64,000 bases of DNA, taken from contig WRAX01000002.1 of the NCBI GenBank assembly GCA_009779935.1, positions 1-64,000 of the forward strand. The letters run 5' to 3'. The notes beneath the pieces were generated by a model. It did not search any database. It worked only from the letters and a program-made list of their open reading frames with translations, and was not told the DNA's origin. Shown in pieces: positions 42,452 to 52,084 of this stretch (the first letter of the stretch is position 1; the number at the start of each line of letters is the position of its first letter). Origin of the DNA: Defluviitaleaceae bacterium (lineage in GTDB: Bacteria; Bacillota; Clostridia; Lachnospirales; WRAX01). The position numbers and the translations under genes were made by a program.

Positions 42452-43956
42452 TAAATCTTAACCTCATACAACGCTTCAAACTTTTCTTTTAGATAGGCAG
42501 TGTAATGGCTGGCATCCAGCCCGCCACCGCAAACCTGCTGTAAAAGCTCCCCCGGGGTGTAGATGGAGCCGTGGCGGTGTATTTTATCCGTCATCCACTT
42601 AGTTATTGCGGCAAAGTCGCCTTTTTCCACTAATGCATCAAAATCCAAATCCTTTTTCATTTCCGCTACAAATTGGCTGGCATATGCCGTACCAAGGGCG
42701 TAGGTTGGGAAATATCCAAATGCACCCATGGACCAATGCACATCCTGCAAAACACCAAGGGCATTGTTTGGCGGTGTAATACCTAAGTATTCTTGATATT
42801 TGGCATTCCAAACCTTGGGTAAATCCCGCACGGGCAGGTTTTCCATAAACAGCATCCGCTCAATTTCATAACGTATCATAATATGCAGGGAATAGGTCAA
42901 CTCGTCCGCTTCTACACGGATAAGGGATGGACCTGCTTGGTTTACAGCCTCGTAAAACTGCGCTGGGGTAATATCACCAAATGATTTTGGTAAATACTCC
43001 TTCAACTCCTCGGCTATGTAATTCCAAAAGCCACGGCTGCGGCCGATTACATTTTCGTAAAAACGGCTTTGGCTTTCATGTATGCCCATGGATGCGCCAC
43101 GGGACAATTCGGTTTCCGCAATGCTGTCGCAAGTAGACTGTTCGTAGATGGCGTGGCCGCATTCGTGTAAAATGCTGTAAAAGCTGGAAATAAAGTCCCT
43201 TTCATCATAACGGGTGGTTATGCGTATATCGGTTTTGTGGGTGCCGCTGCAAAATGGGTGGGTAGATTCGGTGATATATCCTCTTGACAGGTCATACCCA
43301 ATCTTTTCAGCAGTAAAGGTGGAGATTTTTTCCTGCATTGCTTTTTCCACCGGGGCGTGCATAAAGCCTGCATCTATCTGCTTTTTGGAGCTTACAACCG
43401 CTTTTAACAAAGGCACAACAACCTCCCGCACCTCTGCAAAAAACTTGTCATAAATTTCCATGTTCATACCTTCTTCGTAGTCATCCAGCATTACATTATA
43501 CACTTCCTGCCCGGCTTCCAAGCGGTGGCCAACCATTTCCTTGCTTTTTGCCACAATTTGCTCTAAAATTGGGGCAAATGCATCAAAATCATCATTTTTG
43601 CGTGCCTGCTCCCACACCACATGGGCTTTTGCCCGCAATTCACTAAATTCCTTTACCAACTGGCTGGGTATTTTTGTATTTTTATCAAAATTTTTCTTCG
43701 CTTTTTGGTAGCGGGCGGCGGTTATGGGGTCCAGTTTATCCTTAATGGCTTCCAAGGCTTCCAAATAACCCTTCATCTTATCTGATGTGGTCATAATAAA
43801 TATTTTTTCTGAAAAAAAGCCCTGCCGCTTAGCACGGGCGGCAACCCCTGCTTTTGGCGCAACTGTGTTGGCATCAAAGCCGGCAACGCCCATTAGTTGG
43901 TTGTACATGCGTATCCTGTCCATGTAGGCGTTAAAATCTTTTGCAACTTGTTCCAT
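42451..43956 (-). CDS. M32-family (Taq-type) carboxypeptidase
   Basis: The product is 501 residues, the normal length for the family. The zinc motif is HECGH in SILHECGHAIYEQ. The family motifs are DIRITTRYDERDF just before it, GIHESQSRFYENVIGRS and the C-terminal GYFPTYALGTAYASQF. It is a cytoplasmic metallocarboxypeptidase with broad specificity. With the M3 oligopeptidase and the peptide-binding lipoprotein it fits a peptide-fermenting lifestyle. Its promoter is at 43995-44023. Confidence 0.93.
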   Translation of the reverse strand: MEQVAKDFNAYMDRIRMYNQLMGVAGFDANTVAPKAGVAARAKRQGFFSEKIFIMTTSDKMKGYLEALEAIKDKLDPITAARYQKAKKNFDKNTKIPSQLVKEFSELRAKAHVVWEQARKNDDFDAFAPILEQIVAKSKEMVGHRLEAGQEVYNVMLDDYEEGMNMEIYDKFFAEVREVVVPLLKAVVSSKKQIDAGFMHAPVEKAMQEKISTFTAEKIGYDLSRGYITESTHPFCSGTHKTDIRITTRYDERDFISSFYSILHECGHAIYEQSTCDSIAETELSRGASMGIHESQSRFYENVIGRSRGFWNYIAEELKEYLPKSFGDITPAQFYEAVNQAGPSLIRVEADELTYSLHIMIRYEIERMLFMENLPVRDLPKVWNAKYQEYLGITPPNNALGVLQDVHWSMGAFGYFPTYALGTAYASQFVAEMKKDLDFDALVEKGDFAAITKWMTDKIHRHGSIYTPGELLQQVCGGGLDASHYTAYLKEKFEALYEVKI

Positions 43957-43994
43957 AAGTTTTTCCTCCCAATATTCCGAAATTTGATGCTTTA

Positions 43995-44023
43995 ATTATA
44001 CCCCACCCAGGGTAATTGCGCAA
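43995..44023 (-). promoter_or_regulatory. Promoter of the M32 peptidase operon
   Basis: On the minus strand TTGCGC and TATAAT are separated by 17 bases. The spacer contains a small inverted repeat (TACCC..GGGTA). Confidence 0.65.
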
Positions 44024-44057
44024 GCATAATTTGGCTCGTCCCTCATATAATTCACCA

Positions 44058-44081
44058 AGTACAAATGTTAGTACAAATGTT
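44058..44081 (+). repeat. Two tandem 12-base repeats before the Ca2+-ATPase gene
   Basis: AGTACAAATGTT is repeated twice without a gap, 20 bases before the ATG at 44101 and within its leader or promoter region. It may be a regulator site or a chance duplication. Confidence 0.5.
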
Positions 44082-44100
44082 AATAATGTGGAGGGATTGT

Positions 44101-46740
44101 ATGGACTGGCATAATATGGATTTAGGGCGGGCTTTAGGGGAAATTGGGACAAGCACCGCCCAAGGGCTTGCAAAAAGCGAGGCTGATGAACGACTGCAGC
44201 AATTTGGGCGCAATGCCATAAAGCAGAAGCGGGAAGCCCCGCTGATTTTGCGCTTTTTTGCCCAGTTTAAGGATTTTATGGTAATTGTGTTGTTATTTGC
44301 GGCAGGGCTATCCTATGCCGCCGGGCGGTTGCATGGGGAAAACAGGATTACCGATGCGCTGATTATCCTTGCGATTGTATGCCTTAATGCCGTTTTAGGG
44401 CTTGTGCAGGAGTCCCGTGCGAAAAAGGCATTGGAAGCCCTGCGGGACATTTCCAGCCCCGAAGCACGGGTTTTGCGGGATGGACAAGTTGTTACCATCA
44501 AGGCGGAGGAGATTGTGGCAGGGGATATTGTTTATCTTGAAACAGGGGACATTGTACCCGCCGACCTGCGCCTGATAAACACCATAAACTTACAGGTGGA
44601 AGAAGCGGCATTAACAGGCGAATCCCTTCCCGTGGATAAAGATGCCCATGCCATTGCAGAAGCGGGTGCGCCTTTGGGGGACAGGCTTAATATGGCATTT
44701 TCGGGTGCATTTATTACCTATGGTCGGGGTGCGGGCATTGCAGTTGCCACAGGCATGGATACAGAAATGGGCAAAATTGCCAGCTTGATAATGGAAGAAA
44801 AATCTCCCGAAACGCCATTGCAGAAGAAATTAGTGGAAACAGGCAAAGTACTGGGTATTGCTGCCCTTATCATATGCGCTGCCATTTTTGCCATTGGCTT
44901 GTGGCGGCAAATACCGCCGCTGGATATGTTTGTAACGTCCGTATCCCTTGCTGTTGCGGCTATTCCCGAGGGTTTGGTGGCCATTGTAACAATAATGCTG
45001 GCAATTGGCGTTACCCGCATGGCAAGGCGCAATGCCATCATCCGTAAGTTGCCTGCGGTGGAAACTTTGGGGTCTGCCACCGTTATTTGCTCTGATAAAA
45101 CAGGCACATTAACCCAAAACAAGATGAAGATTGTGGAAATTTCCGATGGGCGGTCCATATTGCGCAAAGATGCGGTGGATGCCATGGATATTATCCGCCT
45201 TGGCAGCTTATGTAATGATAGTTTTGTAAGCGGGGGCGAAATTGTAGGCGACCCCACAGAAGCCGCCTTCGTGTCCGCTTTGCACGTATACAACATGGAC
45301 AAAGCCGGCCTGGAAACGGACAAGCCGCGATTGGCAGAAATCCCCTTTGACAGCAAACGTAAACTGATGACTACCATACATAAAGATGGTGAGGGCTTTC
45401 TTGCCATTACCAAGGGTGCGCCGGATGTGCTTTTGGGGCTTTGTGCGGCTTATCAAACGGGCGGGCGTGTGCAAAATTTGAACAATGCCAGTCGTGGCGC
45501 AATCCTCACAAATGTGGCAAAAATGGCTGATAGAGCACTGCGGGTTTTGGCCGTTGCCGTCAAACCTTTAAGTCAAATTCCATCCAATCCTAACGACATG
45601 GAGAATGGGTTAATTTTTGTAGGCTTGGTAGGTATGATGGACCCGCCCCGCCCCGAGGTGAGGGATGCGGTTGCAATTTGCAAACAAGCGGGCATACGCC
45701 CTGTAATGATAACGGGGGACCATGGGGCAACGGCACTTGCAATTGGGCGCAGCATCGGCATATCCGCCACGCAAGTTGTAACGGGTGAGGATTTGAATAA
45801 GATGACCGCTGATGAATTGGGCAACGCTGTTGACCATGTAAACATTTTTGCCCGTGTTTCACCGGAAGATAAATTGCGCATTGTGCGGGCTTTTCAAGCA
45901 AAAGGGCACACGGTAGCGATGACGGGGGATGGGGTAAACGATGCCCCTGCCCTAAAAGCTGCCGACATCGGTTGCGCCATGGGCATAAACGGCACGGCAG
46001 TTGCCAAAGCTGCATCAGATATTGTGCTTACGGATGACAACTTTGCCACCATCGTATCTGCCGTGCGGGAAGGGCGTGGCATTTTAACAAATATCCGCAA
46101 GGCAGTGCATTTTCTGCTTTCCTCCAATATTGGGGAGATAATTACCATTTTTGTAGCTATCTTACTGGGCTGGCCCGTGCCTTTGCTTGCTATCCACCTA
46201 CTTTGGGTAAATCTGGTAACAGACAGCCTGCCTGCCATTGCACTGGGGTTGGATCCCGCCGACCCGAAAATAATGGAAGGGCGTTCTACCGCCAAACGAA
46301 AGGGGCTTTTTGGGCGCAAGGTGTGGTATCGCATTTTCATTGAAGGTGCGATGATTGGCATGTTGTCACTAATTGCTTTTGCAGTGGGATATACCATTTT
46401 AGGCGGCGAAAATCCTGCGCAAATGGGGCGCACCATGGCGTTTACAACCCTTTCCCTGTCACAATTGGTGCATGCCTTTAATATGCGCAGCGAAAACAGT
46501 ATTTTTAGCATCAAGTTGTTTGAAAACCGCTATTTGGTGGGCGCACTGATAATTGGTACATTGTTGCAAGTTGGCGTCATCTCCATCGAGGCTGTTGCGA
46601 ATATTTTCCATGTTGCCCCAATGCCGACTAATGCTTGGCTGGTGGTTGCTGGCCTGTCTTTACTACCTATTGTTATTGTGGAGCTGGAAAAGCTACTGCT
46701 GAATGTTGCAATCAAATGGCGCAATCGCACACATGCGTAG
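44101..46740 (+). CDS. P-type Ca2+-transporting ATPase
   Basis: The product is 879 residues from ATG 44101, with GGAGGG seven bases before it; a longer frame upstream has no site. The order is that of P2 ATPases: a cation ATPase N-terminal domain, an actuator with ALTGES, VAAIPEGL in the fourth helix (calcium-binding PEGL), the phosphorylated Asp at D332 in CSDKTGTLT, the hinge TGDGVNDAPALKAADIG, and C-terminal helices with NLVTDSLPAIALG. It should export Ca2+ at the cost of ATP. A bidirectional terminator follows. The YrbG-like antiporter at 2334 is a second candidate calcium exporter. Confidence 0.92.
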   Translation: MDWHNMDLGRALGEIGTSTAQGLAKSEADERLQQFGRNAIKQKREAPLILRFFAQFKDFMVIVLLFAAGLSYAAGRLHGENRITDALIILAIVCLNAVLGLVQESRAKKALEALRDISSPEARVLRDGQVVTIKAEEIVAGDIVYLETGDIVPADLRLINTINLQVEEAALTGESLPVDKDAHAIAEAGAPLGDRLNMAFSGAFITYGRGAGIAVATGMDTEMGKIASLIMEEKSPETPLQKKLVETGKVLGIAALIICAAIFAIGLWRQIPPLDMFVTSVSLAVAAIPEGLVAIVTIMLAIGVTRMARRNAIIRKLPAVETLGSATVICSDKTGTLTQNKMKIVEISDGRSILRKDAVDAMDIIRLGSLCNDSFVSGGEIVGDPTEAAFVSALHVYNMDKAGLETDKPRLAEIPFDSKRKLMTTIHKDGEGFLAITKGAPDVLLGLCAAYQTGGRVQNLNNASRGAILTNVAKMADRALRVLAVAVKPLSQIPSNPNDMENGLIFVGLVGMMDPPRPEVRDAVAICKQAGIRPVMITGDHGATALAIGRSIGISATQVVTGEDLNKMTADELGNAVDHVNIFARVSPEDKLRIVRAFQAKGHTVAMTGDGVNDAPALKAADIGCAMGINGTAVAKAASDIVLTDDNFATIVSAVREGRGILTNIRKAVHFLLSSNIGEIITIFVAILLGWPVPLLAIHLLWVNLVTDSLPAIALGLDPADPKIMEGRSTAKRKGLFGRKVWYRIFIEGAMIGMLSLIAFAVGYTILGGENPAQMGRTMAFTTLSLSQLVHAFNMRSENSIFSIKLFENRYLVGALIIGTLLQVGVISIEAVANIFHVAPMPTNAWLVVAGLSLLPIVIVELEKLLLNVAIKWRNRTHA

Positions 46741-46746
46741 CTATAA

Positions 46747-46788
46747 CAAAACACCCCCGCGAAGCGCAGTCTTCGTGGGGGTGTTTTG
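46747..46788. terminator. Bidirectional rho-independent terminator
   Basis: CAAAACACCCCCGCGAAG and CTTCGTGGGGGTGTTTTG form a long stem with one G/T pair, with A/T runs at both feet. It serves both the Ca2+-ATPase gene (plus) and the RND gene (minus), which converge here. Confidence 0.88.
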
Positions 46789-46789
46789 T

Positions 46790-49700
46790 CTACTCAATTT
46801 CCGGCGCATCCAAATCCTCTTTGGTAATATCTTTGTTTTTGTGGAACATATCGTACAAAATCGGTACCACGTAAAGGGTGGTTATGGTGGCGTACAGCAG
46901 GCCGCCGATGGTGGCAACTGCCATGGGCTGCATCATTTCTGTACCTTCGCCGAAACCAAGGGCAAGTACGGACATGGCAAAGATGGTGGATATCGCCGTC
47001 ATCAATATAGGGCGCAGGCGTTTGCGGCCGGCATCCACAATTGCTTCCACCTTGGTCATACCTTCCCATCTATCTTGCACAATACGGGAAACCAGCACAA
47101 TGCCGTTATTTATGGCAACGCCGCTAAGCAGTATCAAACCAATCATAGCTACGATGGAAAGGGGCATGCCCGCCACCATAAGGGACACAAAACCGCCTGT
47201 AAACGCCAGCGGTATGGTAAACATAATAACAAATGGTGCGCTGATGGATTGGAACTGGGCAACCATGATAAGGTAGGTTAGTAATAGCCCAAGGGCAATC
47301 ATCAGTATAAGGTCGTTCATGGCATCGGTTATCATTTCCATTTCGCCTGCTATTACTATGCGTGTGTCACCCATAGGCTCAAAATCTTCCAGCAGGGCTT
47401 CAATTTCCGCATTTACAAGAGCCACGTTAAAACCATCTTCCAGCCCGCCTGATATGGTTACAAAACGGTTGCGGTTTACACGGCTTATGCTGGCGAATCC
47501 TATATCCTCATGCACGGCGGCTATGGTGGAAAGGGGCACATAGCCGCCCGCTGTGGTGATTTGCATATTTTCAATGCTTACGCGGTTTGGCTCCACAAAA
47601 TCCCCGTAAGTTATTACGATTTCATAATTTCTGCCTGAAAGGGTCATATTCATGGTTTGCTCGTTAGCAGAAAGGTTGTTCATGGCTTCCATAAAAACTT
47701 GGGCTACTGTTAGGCCGTGAGCCATTGCCGCATCTTTGTCCACCACAATGCGCAACTCCAAATTAGCATCTTCTGTCAAGTCTGTTACATTGGTTGTGCC
47801 TTCTACGCTGTTTATAAGGCCTGCAAGGGCAATTGCCGTATCACGGATATGGTCAAGCTCCGTCCCCTCTACCCGAAGGGATATGGCATCGCCCATCATC
47901 ATACCCATGCCGCCATCGGCACCTTCTACGTGCACATCAAGCCCAAGGTTTTCGCCAACTTCTTGTATTTGGCTTGCCAAATCCCATTGGGTTATGGTGC
48001 GGTTTTCTGTCATAAGCAAGTCCATGTTGATATTGGTGGATTGGGTGCCGCCGCCAAACAAGCCACCACCGCCCATGGCCGCTATAAAACCACCACCGCC
48101 GCCAACGGAAACACCAACTGTTTCCACGTCATCAATTTCCAGCACAAGGGCGGCAAATTCCGCCGCAACCTCCCTCGCTTCCTCAAAAGTGGCATCTTCC
48201 GGCATTTCTGCAGATACATGCACTTGCGGCATATCCATATCCGGGAAAAGCTCCATACCCTGTTGCAAAATGGCCCATGTGGCAAAGCCAAAAGCGACGA
48301 TGGTTGCAACAAGTACAGGCCACTTAAAGCGCAGGGACCAGCGCAGGGTTTTTTCATAAAAATCCAACATTTTTTGGTGCATCTTGCCCCCTGTGTGCTT
48401 TTTAACCCCACGTAGCATGGTGGATGCAGCTGCCGGCACAACAGTCATAGCCACAACAAGGCTGGCAAGCAGGGCATAGGCTATGGTTAAACCTAAATCC
48501 CCAAAAATTTGGCGGGTTATGCCGCTGGTAAACACAATGGGCAAAAACATGGCTGTTGTGGTTAAGGTGGCAGCGGCAATGGCACCTGCCACCTGCTTTG
48601 TGCCGTAAACGGCCGCACGGGCGGCAGATTTGCCATCCGCCTTCATGCGGTAAATATTCTCAATAACTACGATGGAGTTGTCGATAAGCATACCCACCGT
48701 TAAGGCAAGGCCGCCCATGGATATCATGTTTAATGTGATGCCGCTGAAATACATGGCCGTAAAAGCAAGCATAATGCTGACAGGGATGGATATGGCGACA
48801 ACCAGCGTCGGGCGGATATCCCGCAAAAACACCAGCAACACGATAATGGCAAGTACGCCGCCAATAAGCAAATTATCCACAACGGAGCTTACCACCATGT
48901 CAATCATTTCACCTTGGTCCATTAACACGGTAAAGGCAAGCCCTTCATGCTCTGCGGACAGGGCTTCCATGCGGGTACGCACATCCGCCGTCACATCCGC
49001 CGTCACAAAGCCGGATTGGGCTTGTAATGTAAACATTATACTGTCATTACCATTTACTTGTGTAAATGTTAAAAGGCTGTCATCAGTTTCAAACACATGC
49101 GCCACATCCGACAGGCGTATGGCTTCTATGCCGTAAAGCCCCATCATTGCGGGGTCAAAAATAAGCATACTCTTAATTTCATCAAGGGTTTCAAAACGGT
49201 CCCCTACACGCACCATGTATTCGCTTGTGCCATCAACAAGCAAACCTGCAGGCATGGAGAAGTTTTGGGCGAACAGGATGCCCGCAATGGTGTCAACACT
49301 TATCATTTCGGCAGGTATACCAATTTCGGGCATTTCGCCGCCATGCATGTCCGTGCCGCCCATCATTTCGGCAACTTCTGCTTGTGCCTGCTCTGCGGCA
49401 GCTTCCATTGGTGTGCCTTCCAGCATCAGCTCCATTACACGGGCTTCTACCATTATTTCCATTTGCGCCATCATTTCCGTAATGGGTGCCATAACGGCTT
49501 CTAAAATACGGGCATTAACGGCTTGCAAATACTCACCCCTAATAACCACATGCAGTTGGTTTTGCACCAGCCCCGACAGGCTGACAGTTGCAACACCGGG
49601 CACCCCCTCTATGGCGGGGGCAACCGCATCTTGCGCAAACATGGAAAGGTCAGCAATCTCCATACCTTCCACATGTATGTTTGCGGTCATTATTGGCATC

Positions 49701-50095
49701 ATATCGGGGTTTAGGCGCATGGTCATCGGGCGGCTTACCCCGTCGGGCAAGGTAATGGAATCCAGCGTTTCCCGCAATTCCAATGCTGCCGAATCCATAT
49801 TGGTGGCTCCCGTAAATTCTAACATAATAATTGATACATGCTCGTTGGAAATGGATGTTACATTGGCAATGCCGCTAAGGGTTGCCAAACGCCCTTCTAA
49901 GGGGATGGACACATCCCTTTCCACCTGCTCGGGGGTGGCACCCACATAAGTGGTAAAAACCACAGCAAAAGGCAGGTCCATGGAGGGTAAAAGGTCCGTG
50001 GATGTGCCCATGAAGGACACTATGCCCAAAACAATAACCAATATCACCCCTACAAGCACGGTAAGGGGTTTGCGCACACTAAATTTCTCTATCAT
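46790..50095 (-). CDS. RND-family efflux transporter (AcrB/MmpL-like, HAE2-type)
   Basis: The product is 1101 residues with twelve transmembrane helices in the duplicated RND layout. It opens with IEKFSVRKPLTVLVGVIL. The first periplasmic-type loop is about 350 residues and includes a Met/Glu/Ala-rich insertion around 215-265. The TM4-like segment has GMLIDNSIVVIENIYR, and the second half has ISTIFAMSVLALGFG. RND pumps use the proton gradient; in monoderm bacteria they usually move lipids or drugs without an outer-membrane partner. No membrane-fusion protein gene is adjacent. It forms an operon with the marR gene just upstream. Confidence 0.88.
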   Translation of the reverse strand: MIEKFSVRKPLTVLVGVILVIVLGIVSFMGTSTDLLPSMDLPFAVVFTTYVGATPEQVERDVSIPLEGRLATLSGIANVTSISNEHVSIIMLEFTGATNMDSAALELRETLDSITLPDGVSRPMTMRLNPDMMPIMTANIHVEGMEIADLSMFAQDAVAPAIEGVPGVATVSLSGLVQNQLHVVIRGEYLQAVNARILEAVMAPITEMMAQMEIMVEARVMELMLEGTPMEAAAEQAQAEVAEMMGGTDMHGGEMPEIGIPAEMISVDTIAGILFAQNFSMPAGLLVDGTSEYMVRVGDRFETLDEIKSMLIFDPAMMGLYGIEAIRLSDVAHVFETDDSLLTFTQVNGNDSIMFTLQAQSGFVTADVTADVRTRMEALSAEHEGLAFTVLMDQGEMIDMVVSSVVDNLLIGGVLAIIVLLVFLRDIRPTLVVAISIPVSIMLAFTAMYFSGITLNMISMGGLALTVGMLIDNSIVVIENIYRMKADGKSAARAAVYGTKQVAGAIAAATLTTTAMFLPIVFTSGITRQIFGDLGLTIAYALLASLVVAMTVVPAAASTMLRGVKKHTGGKMHQKMLDFYEKTLRWSLRFKWPVLVATIVAFGFATWAILQQGMELFPDMDMPQVHVSAEMPEDATFEEAREVAAEFAALVLEIDDVETVGVSVGGGGGFIAAMGGGGLFGGGTQSTNINMDLLMTENRTITQWDLASQIQEVGENLGLDVHVEGADGGMGMMMGDAISLRVEGTELDHIRDTAIALAGLINSVEGTTNVTDLTEDANLELRIVVDKDAAMAHGLTVAQVFMEAMNNLSANEQTMNMTLSGRNYEIVITYGDFVEPNRVSIENMQITTAGGYVPLSTIAAVHEDIGFASISRVNRNRFVTISGGLEDGFNVALVNAEIEALLEDFEPMGDTRIVIAGEMEMITDAMNDLILMIALGLLLTYLIMVAQFQSISAPFVIMFTIPLAFTGGFVSLMVAGMPLSIVAMIGLILLSGVAINNGIVLVSRIVQDRWEGMTKVEAIVDAGRKRLRPILMTAISTIFAMSVLALGFGEGTEMMQPMAVATIGGLLYATITTLYVVPILYDMFHKNKDITKEDLDAPEIE

Positions 50096-50097
50096 AA

Positions 50098-50559
50098 TTA
50101 AAAATCTCCTTGTCTTTCATTTGACATTTGGCTAATAACATCTGCAAAACGGGTAAAAAGGCGTACGGTTTGCCTTGCATCCTCATCCCCCAGCTGCTGT
50201 ATAAATTGGGTTAGGGCTTTGTCAAACTCTTCTTCGGCCTCTTGCAAAACCTGGTGCCCTAAGGGGGTTAGCACAATGGTTGTCTTTCGGCGGTTGGTCT
50301 TCTTCACCTCACGGGATAGGTATCCCTTTTTTTCCAAATGGTTTGCCATTTGGGATATGGCGGCCTTGGATACATGTAGCTGGTCCTGTAAATCAACCAT
50401 GTAAACATTACAATCACTGTCCGCCGAATTGCAGGAAATGCAGCGCATAAGCCCCAATGCTGTCAAATCCATATCCGCATTTGCAAAAAGCCCTGCCCAC
50501 TTGGTTTTGTGCAAACGGTGAAACACTTGCACCATTTGCTCTTTTAATGAGCCATCCAT
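50098..50559 (-). CDS. MarR-family transcriptional regulator
   Basis: The product is 153 residues, with AGGGAGG before the ATG. The winged helix-turn-helix is LHVSKAAISQMANHLEKKG followed by the wing REVKKTNRRKTTIVLTPLG. Before it stand three Cys in a short segment (CISCNSADSDC), uncommon in MarR proteins and a candidate redox- or metal-sensing site. The gene is two bases upstream of the RND pump gene, so it very likely represses its own operon. A GTTAATT/AATTAAC inverted repeat overlaps the promoter region. Confidence 0.9.
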   Translation of the reverse strand: MDGSLKEQMVQVFHRLHKTKWAGLFANADMDLTALGLMRCISCNSADSDCNVYMVDLQDQLHVSKAAISQMANHLEKKGYLSREVKKTNRRKTTIVLTPLGHQVLQEAEEEFDKALTQFIQQLGDEDARQTVRLFTRFADVISQMSNERQGDF

Positions 50560-50573
50560 TTTATCCTCCCTAT

Positions 50574-50602
50574 GTTAATTTCTAAACAGTAAAGCAATTA
50601 AC
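50574..50602 (-). promoter_or_regulatory. Candidate MarR operator
   Basis: GTTAATT (50574-50580) and AATTAAC (50596-50602) are perfect inverted arms separated by 15 bases. They lie directly downstream of the -10 box of the marR promoter, where binding would block transcription. Confidence 0.45.
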
Positions 50603-50631
50603 AGTATAACGCAAAACCATGTGCATGTCAA
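50603..50631 (-). promoter_or_regulatory. Promoter of the marR-RND operon
   Basis: On the minus strand TTGACA (50626-50631) and TATACT (50603-50608) are 17 bases apart, about 40 bases before the ATG. Confidence 0.8.
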
Positions 50632-50644
50632 CCTTAAATTTTTT

Positions 50645-50682
50645 TTGAAATAAATAAAAAGCGGCACATATTGTGCGCCGCC
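50645..50682 (-). terminator. Terminator of the hypothetical gene at 50709-51626
   Basis: Read on the minus strand, a stem GCGG..CACAATATGTG..CCGC (with a two-base bulge) is followed by TTTTTATTTATTT, a good U-tract. Confidence 0.75.
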
Positions 50683-50708
50683 ACGAAGATTAAAAGCCAC
50701 CCCGAAAC

Positions 50709-51626
50709 CTAAAAATACTTTATCCAGTATCCCGGGCTGCCCTGTTCTTGATTATTTGGATGGCATAACTTAAAAGCATCAAAATCTTCATGTGATGTGG
50801 TGTGAGTGCCCAAAACATCGGGTATTGCCACGGCATGGGTAAAGCTTGCACCATCTTCCGCTTGCCCGATTAGTGCATGGCGGTACTGCCCTGCCTTTTC
50901 CACCACAAATGGGTGGTTGCAAAGGGTTTCGCCACCCGGATTTAGGGCTTGCAATTCCTGTAAACCGGCGGCATACCACTTTATATGTGGCTTATGGTCG
51001 CTAAAAATGTCCACAGGGTGGTTATTTGCAAAAAAAGCTTTCAAATGGGCGTTTGGCGGGCGTTGTTCATGGGTGTGGATAAAATCCGCCACCCCTTCTT
51101 TATACACCGGTTCCGGCACCTCTTCTGCAACAATGTTTGCAATGGTTGCGGCAGCATCATGGATGTGGATGGGTTCGGAAATTTCTTCCGCCGCATCTGC
51201 TTTAGGCGTAAATTGTGGAAAGCGCAAACTAACACGCCAAGAATAGGGTGCACCAACAAATCCGCTTAATGCCACGGCAATGTCGCCTGTGCCGTCAAAA
51301 CTGCTGCCCGCCTGCACAATGGCTGCACCCGCAATATTTTCAACCACAAGGCCGGACCCTGCAATGTTGCTTCTATCAAAGTCAAACTTACCTTCAAAAC
51401 GGCGGCTTTCCCCCACGGGTACCAACCCGGCATCTGCGGCAAAATTTTCCCCTTCACCTTTTACAAATAGCACAAGGCGGTATAAACCCTCCGCCGCATC
51501 TTGCAAAAATACCGTGGCACGCCCACCGCCTTCACGTGCTTCTAAAACTACCCGCCCTGTGGCGTCCCTGCCACCCACAGGCCTATCCGCCGAAAGGATT
51601 ATAAACTGCCTAAAATAATTACGCAT
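50709..51626 (-). CDS. Protein of unknown function, beta-rich N-terminal domain
   Basis: The product is 305 residues from ATG 51626, which AAAGGCGG precedes; a TTG seven codons upstream is less likely. The first 130 residues alternate short hydrophobic strands with charged turns (GRVVLEAREGGGRATVFLQD, GLYRLVLFVKGEGE). A Glu/Pro/His-rich linker follows, then a C-terminal part with CNHPFVVEKAGQYRHALIG and SPGYWIKYF. There is no signal peptide or membrane helix. Similar N-terminal domains occur in uncharacterised Clostridia proteins as I recall, but I cannot name a family. It is divergent from the nusA operon and has its own terminator. Confidence 0.6.
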   Translation of the reverse strand: MRNYFRQFIILSADRPVGGRDATGRVVLEAREGGGRATVFLQDAAEGLYRLVLFVKGEGENFAADAGLVPVGESRRFEGKFDFDRSNIAGSGLVVENIAGAAIVQAGSSFDGTGDIAVALSGFVGAPYSWRVSLRFPQFTPKADAAEEISEPIHIHDAAATIANIVAEEVPEPVYKEGVADFIHTHEQRPPNAHLKAFFANNHPVDIFSDHKPHIKWYAAGLQELQALNPGGETLCNHPFVVEKAGQYRHALIGQAEDGASFTHAVAIPDVLGTHTTSHEDFDAFKLCHPNNQEQGSPGYWIKYF

Positions 51627-51675
51627 ATAAAATACCGCCTTTGTCAAATTAAATATTAAAGTATATGCAGGGGTG

Positions 51676-51705
51676 TGGACAATAGACCCTGATATATGAT
51701 ATAAT
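51676..51705 (+). promoter_or_regulatory. Promoter-like sequence before a decayed gene
   Basis: TGGACA (51676-51681) and TATAAT (51700-51705) have an 18-base spacer. What follows is only the remnant described next. Confidence 0.4.
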
Positions 51706-51714
51706 GAGGGGAAT

Positions 51715-51917
51715 TTAAGCGGTGTTTTTATCGATAAGGATGAGCCAAGAAGCCCTTGAGTTTGGTATGGCAGGAAAGGATGCCTTTTTTACAGGGTTTG
51801 AGTATAGACAACACTTACGAACATTATGTGACCAAGCCCGATTTGGACACGAATATACCGAACACAGGCTTTAAGGAAATTAAAAATATACAAAAAGATA
51901 CAGATAAGCGGACGTGA
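51715..51917 (+). pseudogene. Gene remnant upstream of nusA
   Basis: Two frames carry coding-like sequence that would join after a frameshift: FIDKDEPRSP near 51730, then PLSLVWQERMPFLQGLSID and NTYEHYVTKPDLD to a TGA near 51915. No intact start and frame combine, so it is probably a decayed gene. The family is not recognised. This occupies the locus where rimP is usually found, but the residues do not resemble RimP. Confidence 0.35.
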
Positions 51918-51993
51918 TGGACGTTTCCATATTATTTTGGGTGCGCTGAAAAATTTTTAACAGGGCTTTATCCAAAGATAAGCAAAAAACCCC

Positions 51994-52022
51994 TTGCATT
52001 TTGTGTCATGGTATGTTAAAAT
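51994..52022 (+). promoter_or_regulatory. Promoter of the nusA-infB operon
   Basis: TTGCAT (51994-51999) and TAAAAT (52017-52022) are 17 bases apart. A perfect palindrome TCATATGACATATGA (52036-52050) lies just after the expected start point and may be an operator. Confidence 0.6.
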
Positions 52023-52050
52023 GTATGTGTTCTTATCATATGACATATGA

Positions 52051-52084
52051 GAGGGGCGAGCGCAACATGGCTCGCTCTTTTATT
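52051..52084 (+). terminator. Terminator-like attenuator in the nusA leader
   Basis: GGGCGAGC and GCTCGCTC pair over 8 bp (one G/U), extendable to 11 bp, with an eight-base loop and a following TTTTATTAT. It stands between the nusA promoter and its ribosome binding site, so it should terminate part of the transcripts. Confidence 0.65.

Noticed and set aside
44058..44081. Tandem 12-mers as the start of a CRISPR or iteron array
   Set aside because: Only two direct copies without spacers exist, with no further units nearby.
51740..51874. 44-codon frame starting at ATG 51740 as a small gene
   Set aside because: It has no convincing ribosome binding site, and the neighbouring frame carries the more coding-like sequence, so the area was called a remnant.
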